From assembly GCA_964639275.1 (NCBI GenBank), contig CAZXCQ010000073.1, positions 1 to 23,460 on the forward strand: a DNA stretch of 23,460 nt. Reading direction: 5' to 3'. Positions 22,835 through 23,460 of the stretch are shown one piece after another. Positions within the stretch are counted from its first letter, which is position 1. Every line of letters starts with the position of its first letter. Both the position numbers and the translations under genes were made by a program. The notes below the pieces were generated by a model, which ran no database searches, had not been told where the DNA came from, and saw only the letters and a list, made by a program, of their open reading frames with translations. This DNA is from CAZXCQ01 sp964639275 (GTDB taxonomy: Bacteria > Desulfobacterota > DSM-4660 > Desulfatiglandales > Desulfatiglandaceae).

Positions 22835-23413
22835 ATGAACTCTCGTGGTCAAAAGAACATCTACAATCTGCCCAATGCCCTGACGGCCATAAGGGTGGCC
22901 TGTATCCCCCTCGTCCTGATATGCCTCAATATTCCAGGGAGGTGGGGCGGTTTTTTGTCGGCCCTGTTTTTTGGCATGGCATCTATCACCGATATCCTGG
23001 ATGGCTTTTTTGCCAGAAGATACGGTTCGGTGACCTCCCTGGGGAAATTCCTTGACCCACTGGCAGATAAGATCTTGATCTGCCTGACCATGATCATGCT
23101 CATCCCCCTGGGCCGAATTTCGGCATGGATGGTCATTGTGATTATTGCCAGGGAAATCCTTGTTACAGGCCTGAGGGGAATCGCGGTAAATGAGGGGATT
23201 GTGATTCAGGCCAGCTCTCTGGGAAAGTATAAGACCGTTCTTCAATCGGTGGCCATATTGGGACTGTGTCTCCACTATACCTATCTCAACGTAAATCTCC
23301 ATACGGTTGGAATGGTCTTCCTCTGGGGTGCCTTGATCCTGACCGTTTGGTCAGGATGGGACTATTTCTGGAAATTCAGAAAGGTATTCTTAACGCGAGG
23401 TCAGGGAGGTTAA
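22835..23413 (+). CDS. pgsA: CDP-diacylglycerol-glycerol-3-phosphate 3-phosphatidyltransferase
   Basis: The 192-residue inner-membrane enzyme makes phosphatidylglycerol phosphate. It contains the full CDP-alcohol phosphotransferase signature: D53, D56, G57, A60, R61, G70, D74 and D78 (DILDGFFARR through FLDPLADK). Four or five hydrophobic helices surround it, and it begins with the family N-terminus YNLPNALTAIRV. ATG 22835 is preferred over an in-frame ATG at 22778, because the extra 19 residues are polar and unlike the family and no ribosome binding site precedes 22778. A weak GCGGAAG precedes 22835. The sibling enzyme PssA is less likely from the motif spacing. Confidence 0.9.
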   Translation: MNSRGQKNIYNLPNALTAIRVACIPLVLICLNIPGRWGGFLSALFFGMASITDILDGFFARRYGSVTSLGKFLDPLADKILICLTMIMLIPLGRISAWMVIVIIAREILVTGLRGIAVNEGIVIQASSLGKYKTVLQSVAILGLCLHYTYLNVNLHTVGMVFLWGALILTVWSGWDYFWKFRKVFLTRGQGG

Positions 23414-23429
23414 TCCGTCGGTTTTTTTG

Positions 23430-23457
23430 TTGACAAAGCCTCTTTCTGATGTAAAAT
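23430..23457 (+). promoter_or_regulatory. strong sigma70-type promoter at the window edge
   Basis: A perfect TTGACA (23430-23435), a 16-base spacer and TAAAAT (23452-23457, 5 of 6) lie just after the pgsA stop and a T run. It is the best promoter match in the window. It must drive something to the right. In E. coli and other bacteria tRNA genes follow pgsA, so a tRNA operon is a fair guess but is not visible here. Confidence 0.6.
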
Positions 23458-23460
23458 AAT

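Noticed and set aside
1..23460. CRISPR array, tRNA, rRNA, prophage or defence island
   Set aside because: No regular spacer repeats, tRNA or rRNA core sequences, phage genes or defence-gene motifs were seen. The only mobile-element trace is the IS200-like fossil.

Overview
The window looks like a chromosomal segment of a deltaproteobacterial-type (Desulfobacterota or Syntrophobacterales-like) organism, probably from a metagenome assembly. The basis is gene content and order: hslVU, then arg genes, a small lipoprotein, lysA, dap genes and a DapL-type aminotransferase, all on one strand. This resembles the arrangement known from Geobacter and relatives. The taxonomic reading is inference. The 100-N gap with identical 55-base flanks shows that the sequence is a scaffold.

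Left part (1-3800). A two-domain UxaA-family hydratase/lyase gene (+) converges on a Tat-exported DUF362 protein gene (-), with a long hairpin between them. A 776-base stretch without an intact gene follows. It holds stacked hairpins in the DUF362 leader, a decayed IS200/IS605 transposase that keeps its HUH motif but has His where the nucleophilic Tyr should be, and an orphan palindrome.

Middle left (3800-6800). An EF-G-like GTPase gene and a MogA/MoaB-type molybdopterin adenylyltransferase gene form a two-gene unit on the minus strand, behind a good sigma70-type promoter. A second good promoter faces right.

Right part (6800-23413). One continuous plus-strand run: a XerC/D-type recombinase, the HslVU protease, arginine synthesis (argB, argD, argG, argH, without argF), an LptM-like lipoprotein, lysine/diaminopimelate synthesis (lysA, broken dapF, dapA, dapB, dapL), folK, a membrane-anchored YHS-like protein, a transaldolase, a DUF4124 plus SLT lytic transglycosylase, and pgsA. 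Many junctions overlap by 1-11 bases, and several genes start with TTG or GTG, which implies translational coupling. A consensus promoter begins right after pgsA at the window edge.

The most notable point is dapF. It carries a -1 shift in a G run, an internal loss of about 85 codons including the second catalytic cysteine, a second frame change and an in-frame TAG. The neighbouring pathway (dapA, dapB, dapL, lysA) needs this epimerase to make meso-diaminopimelate. The lesions lie beside the scaffold gap, so assembly error and real decay must be separated. I saw no clearly new multi-gene system. The rest is mostly conserved housekeeping sequence with a few unusual variants.
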